A stretch of DNA of 64,000 nucleotides, taken from contig NZ_AP027059.1 of assembly GCF_030295325.1 (NCBI RefSeq), positions 1,794,637-1,858,636 on the forward strand, in the 5' to 3' direction. Shown piece by piece: positions 1 to 9,956 of the stretch. How positions within the stretch are numbered: position 1 is the first letter of the stretch; each line of letters opens with the position of its first letter. The position numbers and the translations under genes are program-made. Origin of the DNA: Haliovirga abyssi (lineage in GTDB: Bacteria > Fusobacteriota > Fusobacteriia > Fusobacteriales > Haliovirgaceae). The notes beneath the pieces are model-generated. The model had not been told where the DNA came from and did not search any database. It worked only from the letters and a program-made list of their open reading frames with translations.

Positions 1-596
1 TTTTCTACACCTGTATAAGTAGCTCCTGCTTTTAATCCCATTTTATCATCTTTTCCATCATTTGCAAAGTTTACAACCGCTGTTGTAGCTAATCCATCTA
101 CTAATGTTGCATTAACTTCTACTCCATGTGCATCTTGTGTATCTTTTGTACCTAATTCATCTCCTACACCAGTTCCTGCTTCAAATGGTTTCAAAGTTAT
201 ATTTAAATCTTTTGAAGCTGTATATTTCAAATAAGTATCTCCACCTTCATCATCTGCAAATTTTAATCCAATAGTTGTATCTACATTTACTTTTACTGCT
301 GCTTCAATTTTATCGTTTACTTGTTTTGTTAACGTTAATGATGCAACAGAATCATCCTTACTATCTTCATCAGTATTATATTCTGCCGTAACTTTTGTTG
401 TTTCATCAAATTGTTTTGTTAAGTTCAATTTGAAATATTGATCTCCAGTTTGAGATAACATTTGTCCATCTCTTGTTGAATCCATATCAATTGCTGTGAA
501 TTCTACCTTTCCATTTACTGATGTTGTTGCTGGGTCTGCAAATACCATTCCTCCTACTAATAACATTCCTGCTAGTAAAACTGCTATTTTTTTCAT
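1..596 (-). CDS. Putative outer-membrane beta-barrel protein, 5' part only
   Basis: The frame is open from an ATG at 596 to the window edge, so about 198 residues are visible and the C-terminus lies outside. It starts with a clear signal peptide (MKKIAVLLAGMLLVGGMVFA, cut before DPATT). The mature part alternates short polar and hydrophobic stretches rich in Thr, Asp, Lys and Val, as in amphipathic beta-strands of Gram-negative porins. The start is supported by AGGAG about 14 bases upstream and by a strong promoter further up. I do not recognise a named family. A secreted surface protein is certain, a porin-like barrel probable. Confidence 0.7.
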   Translation of the reverse strand, partial: MKKIAVLLAGMLLVGGMVFADPATTSVNGKVEFTAIDMDSTRDGQMLSQTGDQYFKLNLTKQFDETTKVTAEYNTDEDSKDDSVASLTLTKQVNDKIEAAVKVNVDTTIGLKFADDEGGDTYLKYTASKDLNITLKPFEAGTGVGDELGTKDTQDAHGVEVNATLVDGLATTAVVNFANDGKDDKMGLKAGATYTGVE

Positions 597-777
597 ACTA
601 CCTATCACACTCCTTTTTTTATTTTTATGCCTGATACTTTTTATTATCGTTACTTTTTTTAGTAACTTTAATGTTTTATATAATATAATATTATATATAC
701 TTTAAAAACTGCTTTGTTCTGTTTTCGGTGAAAGTTTAATCATAATAAGTTCCATTTTTAAACTTAGTTCCTAGAAC

Positions 778-806
778 AATATAATATAATTTGTCATATT
801 TGTCAA
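778..806 (-). promoter_or_regulatory. Sigma-70 promoter of the outer-membrane protein gene
   Basis: On the minus strand TTGACA (801-806) and TATATT (778-783) are separated by 17 bases. The predicted transcript has an untranslated leader of about 175 bases before the ATG at 596. Confidence 0.65.
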
Positions 807-820
807 GTACTTTTTTGATG

Positions 821-852
821 AAAAAATAAGAATATATTAATATATTCTTATT
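821..852 (-). terminator. Rho-independent terminator after rpsP
   Basis: A perfect 28-base palindrome (825-852, arms AATAAGAATATA) is followed on the minus strand by a run of T. It sits 15 bases after the rpsP stop codon and ends the ylxM-ffh-rpsP transcript before the next promoter. Confidence 0.7.
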
Positions 853-866
853 TTTATTATGTTTTA

Positions 867-1139
867 TTATTTTTTAATTGTTTTTGTTGCTAAGAATTTT
901 TCCCAAACTCCCTCTTTTGTAAGAATTGATTTTACTGTTCTTGTAGGTTGAGCTCCATTTGATAAAAACTTCAATATCTCTTCCTCTTTTAAAGTAACAG
1001 CTGCAGGATTTTTTAAAGGATCATAAGTCCCTAAATAAGCAATAGCTTTCCCATCTCTTCTTGTTAATGCTTCCATAGCTACAATTCTATAAACTGGAAG
1101 TTTCTTTCTACCTAATCTTGTTAATCTTAATTTTACCAT
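867..1139 (-). CDS. rpsP: 30S ribosomal protein S16
   Basis: This 90-residue protein begins MVKLRLTRLGRKKLPVYRIV, the conserved S16 N-terminus, and carries the LGTYDPL segment near residue 37. S16 is a primary assembly protein of the small subunit body and binds 16S rRNA directly. The length is normal for the family. The gene is the last in a ylxM-ffh-rpsP operon, an order common in Firmicutes and Fusobacteria, with 61 bases between ffh and rpsP and a strong terminator after it. The start is preceded by AGGAGG. Confidence 0.97.
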   Translation of the reverse strand: MVKLRLTRLGRKKLPVYRIVAMEALTRRDGKAIAYLGTYDPLKNPAAVTLKEEEILKFLSNGAQPTRTVKSILTKEGVWEKFLATKTIKK

Positions 1140-1200
1140 TTTGTTCCTCCTAATATATATTATTTATTTTCATAAATTTATATTTATGAATTTATTCTTT

Positions 1201-2535
1201 TTAAAAGGGCAACTTCATACCTGGAAATCCACCTTTCATACCTGGTAAACCTCCGCCACCAAACATTTTCATCATTTTTTTCATTTGTTCAAATTGTTTT
1301 AATAAATTATTTACAACTTGCACATTTGTTCCGCTACCTTTTGCTACCCTTTTTTTTCTACCTGCATTCATCAATTTAGGATTTTTTCTCTCTTCTTTTG
1401 TCATTGATTGAATAACTGCTTCTATTTTTTTCATCTCTTTTTCAGCTGGTGCCAAGTCTCCTAATTGATTAGCTCCCGGTATCATCTGAAGAAGTTTTGT
1501 TATTGGTCCTAATTTTTTTATTTGATTTAATTGTTTTAAAAAATCTTCTAAATCAAAAGTTTGTTTTTTTATTTTTTCTTCTAATTCTCTTGCTTCATCT
1601 TCATTTATAGTTTCTTGTGCTTTTTCTACTAATGAAACTACATCTCCCATCCCAAGTATTCTAGATACTAATCTATCAGGATGAAAAAGTTCTATATCAT
1701 CAAGTTTTTCTCCAACACCTATAAATTTTATTGGTTTTCCTACTACTGCTTTTATTGATAAAGCAGCTCCTCCTCTTGCATCTCCATCTAATTTAGTTAA
1801 TACTACTCCATCTATATTTAAAGTTTCATTAAATTTCTTTGCTACATTAACAGCATCTTGCCCTGTCATTGCATCTACTACAAGTAGAATTTCTTGTGGC
1901 TTTATAATTTTTCTTATATTTTTTAATTCTTCCATAAGATTTTCATCAATATGAAGTCTTCCTGCTGTATCAAATATAGCATATGTCGCATTTTCTTCTT
2001 TTGCTTTTGCTAATCCTTTAGTACATATCTCCACTGCATCTTTACTACCTTCTATTGTAAATACAGGTGTATCTATACTTTCTCCTAAAACTTGCAACTG
2101 TTTCATAGCTGCAGGTCTATATACATCCGCTCCAATTAAATAAGGTTTTTCATTTTTCTTTTTTAAAAATTTGGCTAATTTTGCTGCAAAAGTTGTTTTT
2201 CCTGCACCTTGTAATCCAGCTAACATAATTACTGTTGGTGGTCTTAATGCTTTAGTTAATCTAGCATTTGTCCCACCTAACAATTCTATTAGTTCATCAT
2301 TAACTATTTTTACAAATTGTTGCCCTGGATTTATACCTTTTAATACATCTTCTCCAACTGATTTTTCTTTTATTTTATTTATAAACTCTTTTACAACTTT
2401 ATAATTTACATCAGCTTCTAATAATGAAAGTCTAACTTCTTTTAAAGCATCTTTTATATTCTTTTCGCTTAATTTACCGTTTCCTTTAATTTTTTTAAAT
2501 ATATCTTGAAAACGATTTCCTAAATTATTTAACAT
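1201..2535 (-). CDS. ffh: Signal recognition particle GTPase Ffh (SRP54)
   Basis: Ffh binds the 4.5S RNA and the signal sequence of nascent inner-membrane proteins and docks with FtsY. The 444 residues show the helical N domain (1-90), the G domain with the P-loop GLQGAGKT (107-114), DTAGRLHID and TKLDGDARGG, and the Met-rich M domain (about 300-430). The C-terminus is a Gly/Met tail (GGGGLPGMKGGFPGMK), as in many bacterial Ffh proteins. It follows ylxM by 12 bases in the same operon. Length and all motifs are typical. Confidence 0.98.
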   Translation of the reverse strand: MLNNLGNRFQDIFKKIKGNGKLSEKNIKDALKEVRLSLLEADVNYKVVKEFINKIKEKSVGEDVLKGINPGQQFVKIVNDELIELLGGTNARLTKALRPPTVIMLAGLQGAGKTTFAAKLAKFLKKKNEKPYLIGADVYRPAAMKQLQVLGESIDTPVFTIEGSKDAVEICTKGLAKAKEENATYAIFDTAGRLHIDENLMEELKNIRKIIKPQEILLVVDAMTGQDAVNVAKKFNETLNIDGVVLTKLDGDARGGAALSIKAVVGKPIKFIGVGEKLDDIELFHPDRLVSRILGMGDVVSLVEKAQETINEDEARELEEKIKKQTFDLEDFLKQLNQIKKLGPITKLLQMIPGANQLGDLAPAEKEMKKIEAVIQSMTKEERKNPKLMNAGRKKRVAKGSGTNVQVVNNLLKQFEQMKKMMKMFGGGGLPGMKGGFPGMKLPF

Positions 2536-2547
2536 TTTTTCACCCCA

Positions 2548-2862
2548 TTATACAGAAAATTCATTTATGATCTCTTCTAATTCGATTATATTATATTTAT
2601 TATTAATTTTCTGTAATTCATTTTTTATTCGTTTTTCTTTATTCCGAAATTTTAATTTTTCTTCATATTCATACAATACTTTTATTCCACGTTTTATATT
2701 TTCATATACAGCCTGTCTGCTAATGCTATATTTATTTGCAATTTCACTTAATGAATAATCTTCTTCAAAATGTTCTATCATATATTTTTTTTGTTTTTCA
2801 CTAAGTAAATTTTTATAATACTGCAATAATATAGATGTCTCAAAAAAATCTTCTAATTCCAT
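2548..2862 (-). CDS. ylxM: YlxM-family helix-turn-helix protein
   Basis: This 104-residue protein matches the UPF0122/YlxM family, which resembles sigma-factor region 4. The LSEKQKKYMIEHFEEDYSLS segment and the helix-turn-helix YSISRQAVYENIKRG (about residues 45-60) are diagnostic. In Gram-positive bacteria YlxM binds SRP and stimulates Ffh, which fits its place directly before ffh. The start ATG is close behind the predicted transcription start, so the leader is only about 15 bases and carries an AAGGTGA ribosome site. Confidence 0.92.
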   Translation of the reverse strand: MELEDFFETSILLQYYKNLLSEKQKKYMIEHFEEDYSLSEIANKYSISRQAVYENIKRGIKVLYEYEEKLKFRNKEKRIKNELQKINNKYNIIELEEIINEFSV

Positions 2863-2877
2863 TTCATCACCTTGTCA

Positions 2878-2906
2878 ATTATATTATATTTACAAAGCTT
2901 TGTCAA
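2878..2906 (-). promoter_or_regulatory. Sigma-70 promoter of the ylxM-ffh-rpsP operon
   Basis: On the minus strand TTGACA (2901-2906) and TATAAT (2878-2883) are exactly 17 bases apart, a near-consensus promoter ending about 15 bases before the ylxM start. Confidence 0.8.
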
Positions 2907-2944
2907 GTGATTTTTATTTACACTTTTCACTATAATAAAAAAAA

Positions 2945-3005
2945 CACAACTTATCAATATTCTAAGCAAATAAATTTCATTTGTATTAATATTTGTTAAG
3001 TTGTG
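2945..3005 (-). terminator. Long hairpin terminator after the toxin gene
   Basis: CACAACTTA (2945-2953) pairs with TAAGTTGTG (2997-3005), and the pairing continues inward with CAATATT/AATATTTG around a long loop. The minus strand then reads a T-run. It begins 8 bases after the toxin stop codon. Confidence 0.6.
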
Positions 3006-3013
3006 ATTATAAT

Positions 3014-3388
3014 TTATTTTGAATTTGCTATAGCTTTTAATAATTTTTTGTCAAAAGTTGCTATTTCATATCCAGCTTCGAATGAATAAGCATACAATAA
3101 ACAATCTACAAAATCAAGTTTTTTCTCAGAAAAAAGTTTCAAAGCTTTTTTTACTACTTCTTCTTTTTCTAATTCTACACTCCTATTGCTAAAAAAATCA
3201 ACCAATCCTTGCATTATATTAACTCTGTTAACTTTATATAGTTTTTCCAAAACATAAATAACTTCCGCAATTACTTCATTAAAAATTAAAATATCATTGT
3301 TTTCTATTATATTTTCAGCTTCCCTTAAATGTTCTTCATGATCTTCCAATAAATATCTCAAAATAATATTTGCATCAACTATTTTCAA
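3014..3388 (-). CDS. PIN-domain toxin (VapC-like ribonuclease)
   Basis: The 124 residues form a single PIN domain. The acidic metal site is visible as D5 in KIVDANIILRYLL, a conserved Glu in FNEVIAEVIYVLE, D94 in KLDFVDCLLYAYS and the late Asp in IATFDKKLL. Such proteins are Mg-dependent ribonucleases and usually the toxin of a type II pair. The start codon is TTG and its ribosome site is weak; it overlaps the 3' end of the upstream antitoxin gene by 14 bases, so translation is probably coupled and kept low. The RNA target cannot be told from sequence. Confidence 0.85.
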   Translation of the reverse strand: MKIVDANIILRYLLEDHEEHLREAENIIENNDILIFNEVIAEVIYVLEKLYKVNRVNIMQGLVDFFSNRSVELEKEEVVKKALKLFSEKKLDFVDCLLYAYSFEAGYEIATFDKKLLKAIANSK

Positions 3389-3614
3389 ATTTAATCACCG
3401 CTGTTTCTTCCCAAACTTTCTTTTCTCTTTTTATCAATTCCACATTAGAGTACATTTTAAAAACACCTTTTCCTTTTAGTTGCTTAAAATTTTCATTTTC
3501 TTTAGGTTCAATTTTAATATCTTCTACATTTTTTAATTTTTCCAAAATAACGTTCCATTCTTTAACAGGAATAATAATATTATCTGAATACTTCTCTGTA
3601 TGAATAATGAACAT
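3375..3614 (-). CDS. Probable antitoxin of the PIN-domain pair
   Basis: The gene encodes 79 residues from the ATG at 3614, which has GGGAG at proper spacing; a GTG three codons earlier overlaps that ribosome site and is less likely. The N-terminus (MFIIHTEKYSDNIIIPVKEWNVILEKL) has the short beta-strand and helix layout of a DNA-binding antitoxin. The charged C-terminal half would wrap the toxin. I cannot assign it to a named antitoxin family; the function rests on the overlap with the PIN gene and the size. Confidence 0.65.
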   Translation of the reverse strand: MFIIHTEKYSDNIIIPVKEWNVILEKLKNVEDIKIEPKENENFKQLKGKGVFKMYSNVELIKREKKVWEETAVIKFENS

Positions 3615-3681
3615 TTTAATCACTCCCTTATATGAATAATATGTTATAGCAATTTTAAAAAATTAAGTCCCAAAATATTAA

Positions 3682-3785
3682 CTTAGGAACGGCTTAAAAA
3701 TAACCTTCTGATTTTGTTATAAAATACGCAACGATTCAAGCGTCTTTACAACAAAATATATAAACTTATTTTTTAAACATTCCCT
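3682..3785. repeat. Intergenic palindromic repeat, TAGGAACG family, complete copy
   Basis: The element starts TTAGGAACGGCTTAAAAATAA and ends AAACATTCC. Its two halves are imperfect inverted copies of each other, meeting near 3730 (AATACGCAACG against AAGCGTCTTTACAACAAAATAT). It lies between purA and the antitoxin gene, with no open frame. Related copies are listed at 30.9, 57.8, 63.1 and 63.9 kb. Confidence 0.65.
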
Positions 3786-3821
3786 CTCTCTATAATCAAT
3801 CGCATATCTCCTGTTTTTTAA

Positions 3822-5784
<1,963 letters not shown>

Positions 5785-5855
5785 AATATTCTCCTTTCAA
5801 AATCATATTACTATATACTATCTAACAAAAACAACTCCTAATTTTATATTATTTT

Positions 5856-7073
5856 TCAAATTATGTCAATTAAATTATTATATACATTCTTTAAATTTTC
5901 ACTGTTTTCTTTAAAAAATATATCTATTTCATCTTTTTTTATATTTTTTTCTATATTTTCATTTGTTATTTCATCTATTTTTTCTTTAAATTCATCTTTA
6001 TTTTTCACCATATATCCTATGCCTCTTTTTTCTATTTCTAATGCTATCTCTTTAACATTCTGTATATATTTTCCAAAAATTGGAGTTTTTCTATAAAAAA
6101 GTGGTTCTAGCAAACTATGTCCACCTACGTTTGTTAATGTACCTCCTACAAAAGTTATGTCTGCTAGTTGATATAATTTTCGTAACTCTCCAATTTTATC
6201 AACTAATATTATATCTGGTGTTTTTACTACTTTACTATCACTATATTTTACATAATTAAAATTTTTTAACAGCTCTTTTTCAATTTTTTCACATCTGTCT
6301 ATATGTCTTGGAACTAAAAAAACAGTTGTATTTTTCAACTCCTTATAAATATCTAATATAATTTCTTCTTCTGTATCGTGCGTACTCCCACAAACAAAAT
6401 TTTTTCTATCTTTCAATTTAAACTTCTCTTTAATTTCTTTTATAACATTTTCATTATATTTTTCTAAATCTATATTAAATTTTATATTTCCTATTGTCTT
6501 TATATTTTTAGAATCAGCTCCTAATTCTTCTATTCTGCTAGAATCTAATTTTGTCTGCATCATAAGCAATGTTATTTTATTCAATCTATTTTTTAATAAC
6601 AGCTTAATTTTTAAGTATCTTTTATAACTTTTATCTGAAATTCTTCCATTTACCAATACAATTTTAGTTTTTTTATATACAATATCTATTAAATTAAACC
6701 AAATCTCTGTTTCAATTAAAACAACTAATTTTACATTAATTTTATTTAAAATTTTCTTTATTGTTTTTACATTATCTAATGGAAAATATTTTATCACTAC
6801 TCTTTTATTTTTTAAATATTTCTTTTTTGCCATTTCCATTCCTGTATCTGTAAATATTGTCAATAAAATTTTATAATCTGTATCTGATAAAAATTTATTA
6901 ATTAAAGGCTCCGACAAATTAACTTCTCCAACTGATGACATATGAATCCAAATGTAATCGTCCGACATTAAATCATCAAAATTTTCTTTAACCCTTTTTT
7001 TGAAAAAATCTGGATTAAATAAATATCCTATTAAAATTAAAATAACTCTTAAAATATTATATATATATATCAT
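5856..7073 (-). CDS. waaA: 3-deoxy-D-manno-octulosonic acid (Kdo) transferase
   Basis: WaaA transfers Kdo from CMP-Kdo to lipid IVA at the inner membrane, so this cell makes LPS. The 405 residues start with one membrane anchor (IYNILRVILILIGYLF). The acceptor-side motif HMSSVGEVN holds the catalytic Glu (residue 50), and the GT-B donor domain contains VGGTLTNVGGHSLLEP. The length is slightly below E. coli WaaA (425). The number of Kdo residues added cannot be judged. Downstream is trmB, about 70 bases away. Confidence 0.93.
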   Translation of the reverse strand: MIYIYNILRVILILIGYLFNPDFFKKRVKENFDDLMSDDYIWIHMSSVGEVNLSEPLINKFLSDTDYKILLTIFTDTGMEMAKKKYLKNKRVVIKYFPLDNVKTIKKILNKINVKLVVLIETEIWFNLIDIVYKKTKIVLVNGRISDKSYKRYLKIKLLLKNRLNKITLLMMQTKLDSSRIEELGADSKNIKTIGNIKFNIDLEKYNENVIKEIKEKFKLKDRKNFVCGSTHDTEEEIILDIYKELKNTTVFLVPRHIDRCEKIEKELLKNFNYVKYSDSKVVKTPDIILVDKIGELRKLYQLADITFVGGTLTNVGGHSLLEPLFYRKTPIFGKYIQNVKEIALEIEKRGIGYMVKNKDEFKEKIDEITNENIEKNIKKDEIDIFFKENSENLKNVYNNLIDII

Positions 7074-7091
7074 TAAAAACTCCTACTCATT

Positions 7092-7150
7092 TCCTAGAAA
7101 ATATTTAAAAAACAGCTTTCTCATATTTTGCTATTTTTAAGCCATTCCTA
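7092..7150. repeat. Degenerate short copy of the TAGGAACG repeat
   Basis: TTCCTAGAAAATATTTAAAAAA...CTCATATTTTGCTATTTTTAAGCCATTCCTA matches the outer arms of the TAGGAACG family with the middle deleted. It lies between the exporter gene and waaA. Confidence 0.4.
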
Positions 7151-7158
7151 TACTATTT

Positions 7159-8010
7159 TTAATCTGTTCCTAAATTAATTAATACAACTGACAAAAATAT
7201 TAATGTCCCACCAATAATTACATTTAACTTTAATAATTCTCCTAAAAAAATTATACTTAATATTGCTGCAACAAAAATTCTACTAGAAGATAATATACTA
7301 CCACCTAATGCACTTATATATTTATATCCTTCCGTTATAAAAAATTGCCCTAAAAATGATACTGCTCCAACTGAAACCAACAACAGTAACTCATACACTG
7401 AAGGAATCTTAAAAAACCACACAAAACTAAAAAATGTGATTACAAGACCTATTTTCATTAAATAATATAATATTGTAAAAGATTCATCTGTTAATCTAGC
7501 TTTTCTTAATGATATAATTGCAAATCCTGCAACAACTCCACCTAATATACCTGTTATATCTCCTAATCCCACCTCTTTAAAATTAAATCCAACTACTAAA
7601 TATGTCCCAATAAGTGCTAATAATACAATAAAAGCTTTTTTTAATGTTAATTTTTCATCTAAAAAAAATGGAGCAAATATTGCTACAAAAATTGGATATG
7701 TCAAATTATATATATTTGCTTTTGTAACTGTGGAAAGCTGTATTGTTACAAAAAATAAAATTACAGCTAAAGTATTTAATATTGCTCTTGCCCACAATGC
7801 TTTTTTATTTACAGGAACAATCTTTTTTTTCTTAATAGATTTTATAGAATATATAATTATAAAACCAATTAAAAATCTAAAAAATGTAACCTCTACTCCT
7901 GGAATATTATTATTTTTAGTTATTAATTTTACTATTAACGTCATAAATGAAAAGAATAATACTGATATAAAAACTAAAAAATATCCTTTGAATTTTGTGT
8001 TTAATTTCAT
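7159..8010 (-). CDS. EamA/DMT-family membrane transporter
   Basis: This 283-residue protein is almost entirely hydrophobic, with about ten membrane helices arranged as two repeated EamA halves. The first half begins GYFLVFISVLFFSFMTLIVKLI and contains FFRFLIGFIIIYS; the second begins DITGILGGVVAGFAIISLRKA. The family exports amino acids, nucleosides or other small metabolites, but the substrate cannot be read from the sequence. It stands alone, with a degenerate repeat behind it and the hup terminator in front. Confidence 0.85.
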   Translation of the reverse strand: MKLNTKFKGYFLVFISVLFFSFMTLIVKLITKNNNIPGVEVTFFRFLIGFIIIYSIKSIKKKKIVPVNKKALWARAILNTLAVILFFVTIQLSTVTKANIYNLTYPIFVAIFAPFFLDEKLTLKKAFIVLLALIGTYLVVGFNFKEVGLGDITGILGGVVAGFAIISLRKARLTDESFTILYYLMKIGLVITFFSFVWFFKIPSVYELLLLVSVGAVSFLGQFFITEGYKYISALGGSILSSSRIFVAAILSIIFLGELLKLNVIIGGTLIFLSVVLINLGTD

Positions 8011-8056
8011 AATTTCTCCCTTTGCCTAAAATAAATTTATAAAAATTTTTAAATAA

Positions 8057-8082
8057 TAAAAACCCGCTAAAGCGGGTTTTTA
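8057..8082 (-). terminator. Terminator of the HU gene
   Basis: AAAACCCGCT TAAAGCGGGTTTTT-type hairpin: ACCCGCT pairs with AGCGGGT and T-runs flank both sides. It begins one base after the hup stop codon and is symmetric enough to act in both directions. Confidence 0.85.
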
Positions 8083-8361
8083 TTATTTATGGTTTACTTT
8101 ATCAGCTAATTTTTTACCAACTTTAAATTTAACAGCTTTTTTTGCAGGTATAGTTATTTCTTCACCAGTTCTAGGATTTCTTCCTTTTCTTTCAGCATTT
8201 TGTCTTACTTCAAAAGTTCCCCAACCAACAAATTGAACTCCTTCTCCTGCTACTAATGCTTCTTCTACAACTTCAAGAAATGCGTCTGCCATTTCCCCTG
8301 CTTTTCTTTTGCTTTCTCCTACTTTTTCTGCATACTTTTCAATAAAATCTTTTTTTGTCAT
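8083..8361 (-). CDS. hup: HU-family DNA-binding protein
   Basis: The 92 residues are a complete HU/IHF fold. The dimerising helices are in 1-45. The signature GWGTFEVRQNAERKGRNPRTGEEITIPA forms the two beta-ribbon arms that enter the minor groove, and KKAVKFKVGKKLADKVN closes the fold. HU bends and compacts DNA. The gene is monocistronic: its own promoter (8459-8486) and a tight terminator (8057-8082). The start is preceded by AAAGGAGG. Confidence 0.96.
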   Translation of the reverse strand: MTKKDFIEKYAEKVGESKRKAGEMADAFLEVVEEALVAGEGVQFVGWGTFEVRQNAERKGRNPRTGEEITIPAKKAVKFKVGKKLADKVNHK

Positions 8362-8458
8362 CTTTTATTACCTCCTTTTATTTTACACTTCTAACATCTT
8401 AAAAATAATCCTACAAACTATTATATTTAAGGCATCGAAGAGAACGTCTACTCTATGT

Positions 8459-8486
8459 ATTATACATATTTTTTAAAATTTGTCTA
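8459..8486 (-). promoter_or_regulatory. Promoter of the HU gene
   Basis: On the minus strand TAGACA (8481-8486) and a perfect TATAAT (8459-8464) are 16 bases apart. The leader to the ATG at 8361 is about 90 bases long. Confidence 0.7.
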
Positions 8487-8494
8487 GCTTTTTT

Positions 8495-9955
8495 TTAAAA
8501 ATCTATATTTTTTATAAATTTTCTTTTAAAATTATCACTGTTGGCTAAGTCAATATATTCAATTTTTTGGTGAAATTCATCATAAAATTTTTCATCTATT
8601 TCTCCTGTTATATATCTATAAAGCCCTGATATTACTAGGTTATCGACAATTTTTATTTTATCTAACTCAATATTCGGCATTAACCCTATTTTTATTAACC
8701 CTTTTTTATCTAAGTTTTTTCCAAAATTTCCTGTAATTATAATTTTTTTTATTTTATCATAGTTATTTTCCATCATATCAATTGCACTTCTTATTGACGA
8801 TTTTGCCATCTGTATCTCTCTAATATCATTTTGTGATATATAAATATCTTCTGTTAAATAAAATTTTTGCTCTTTTAATCTTCTATTTAAAAATGGATAA
8901 TATCTGTTTTTAGATTTTATATTTCCATCTTTTCCAATAGTTTCTGTGTAAATTAACTCTCTAAGAAGAGCTATTACTCCACTACCACAAATTCCTTTTA
9001 ACGGTTTATCTCCTATTGTTTGTATTTCCACTTTTTCATCTATTCTAATATCACTTAATGCACCTAACGTAGCTCTCATTCCGCAGCTAAGAGATGCTCC
9101 TTCAAATGCAGGACCAGCAGCAGTTGATGTAACATAAAATTTCCCATCTCTAATTAACACTATTTCTCCATTTGTACCTATGTCAACTATAACTATATTA
9201 TCCATATCTTCTTTTTTATTATAATATCCCATAATAACTGCATACGTATCTCCACCAACATAACCTGCAATGTTAGGCATTACCTCTATTCCAGTCACAT
9301 TAAGACCTATTTCTAGCCCTTTAAGAGCTTTTTTTTCTGTAAATGCAGGTGCATATGGTGGTGTTATTAAACTTTTAGGAGAAATTCCTAAAAAAATATG
9401 CTGCATAGTGGAATTTCCTGCTAAAACAAGTTTTTCTATATTACCTATAAGTTCTCTGTTTAATCTATCTATTAAAATCTTTTGAATCTCTCTTAATTTT
9501 TCTTTACTTTCTACAGCGTATAATATTCTTGAAATAACATCTGCTCCATATATTATTTGTGGATTAAAAAATTTTTTCTCTCCTACTTTTTCAAAATTTT
9601 CTTTATTATAAAAATTCATTTCAATAGTTGTAGTTCCTAAATCAACTGTGCAAATTAACTTTTTATTATCTATTTCTAATAATGATTTTTCATAAAACTC
9701 TTCTTTTTCTATAATTTCTATTTCTACTTTATCTTTAAATTCTGTCATACAAGCTAATCTTATTCCATTCTCAATCTCTTTTTCTGATAATAAAAGTTTT
9801 TCATTTTTACTTATATCATTAAATTTTCCATTTAAAATTTTAATTTTACATTTACCACAAGTACCATTTCCACCACAAGGGGCATTAATCTCATAATTTG
9901 ATTTCATTATATTTTTTAATATATTTTTTCCATTTTCTTCATATAATTTAACCAT
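8495..9955 (-). CDS. 2Fe-2S ferredoxin / ASKHA ATPase (corrinoid-activation-like, DUF4445)
   Basis: Residues 1-75 form a plant-type 2Fe-2S domain with C27, C33, C36 (CGGNGTCGKC) and C69. The rest is an ASKHA (actin/Hsp70-like) ATPase: CTVDLGTTTIEMN is the phosphate-1 loop and VIVDIGTNGEIVL the phosphate-2 loop. In acetogens and methylotrophs such proteins (RACE/RamA relatives) reduce inactive corrinoid proteins with ATP. At 486 residues this is shorter than typical ~600-residue RACE proteins because the linker region is reduced. No corrinoid methyltransferase gene is nearby, so the partner is unknown. The deacetylase gene ends one base before this start. Confidence 0.8.
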   Translation of the reverse strand: MVKLYEENGKNILKNIMKSNYEINAPCGGNGTCGKCKIKILNGKFNDISKNEKLLLSEKEIENGIRLACMTEFKDKVEIEIIEKEEFYEKSLLEIDNKKLICTVDLGTTTIEMNFYNKENFEKVGEKKFFNPQIIYGADVISRILYAVESKEKLREIQKILIDRLNRELIGNIEKLVLAGNSTMQHIFLGISPKSLITPPYAPAFTEKKALKGLEIGLNVTGIEVMPNIAGYVGGDTYAVIMGYYNKKEDMDNIVIVDIGTNGEIVLIRDGKFYVTSTAAGPAFEGASLSCGMRATLGALSDIRIDEKVEIQTIGDKPLKGICGSGVIALLRELIYTETIGKDGNIKSKNRYYPFLNRRLKEQKFYLTEDIYISQNDIREIQMAKSSIRSAIDMMENNYDKIKKIIITGNFGKNLDKKGLIKIGLMPNIELDKIKIVDNLVISGLYRYITGEIDEKFYDEFHQKIEYIDLANSDNFKRKFIKNIDF

Positions 9956-9956
9956 T

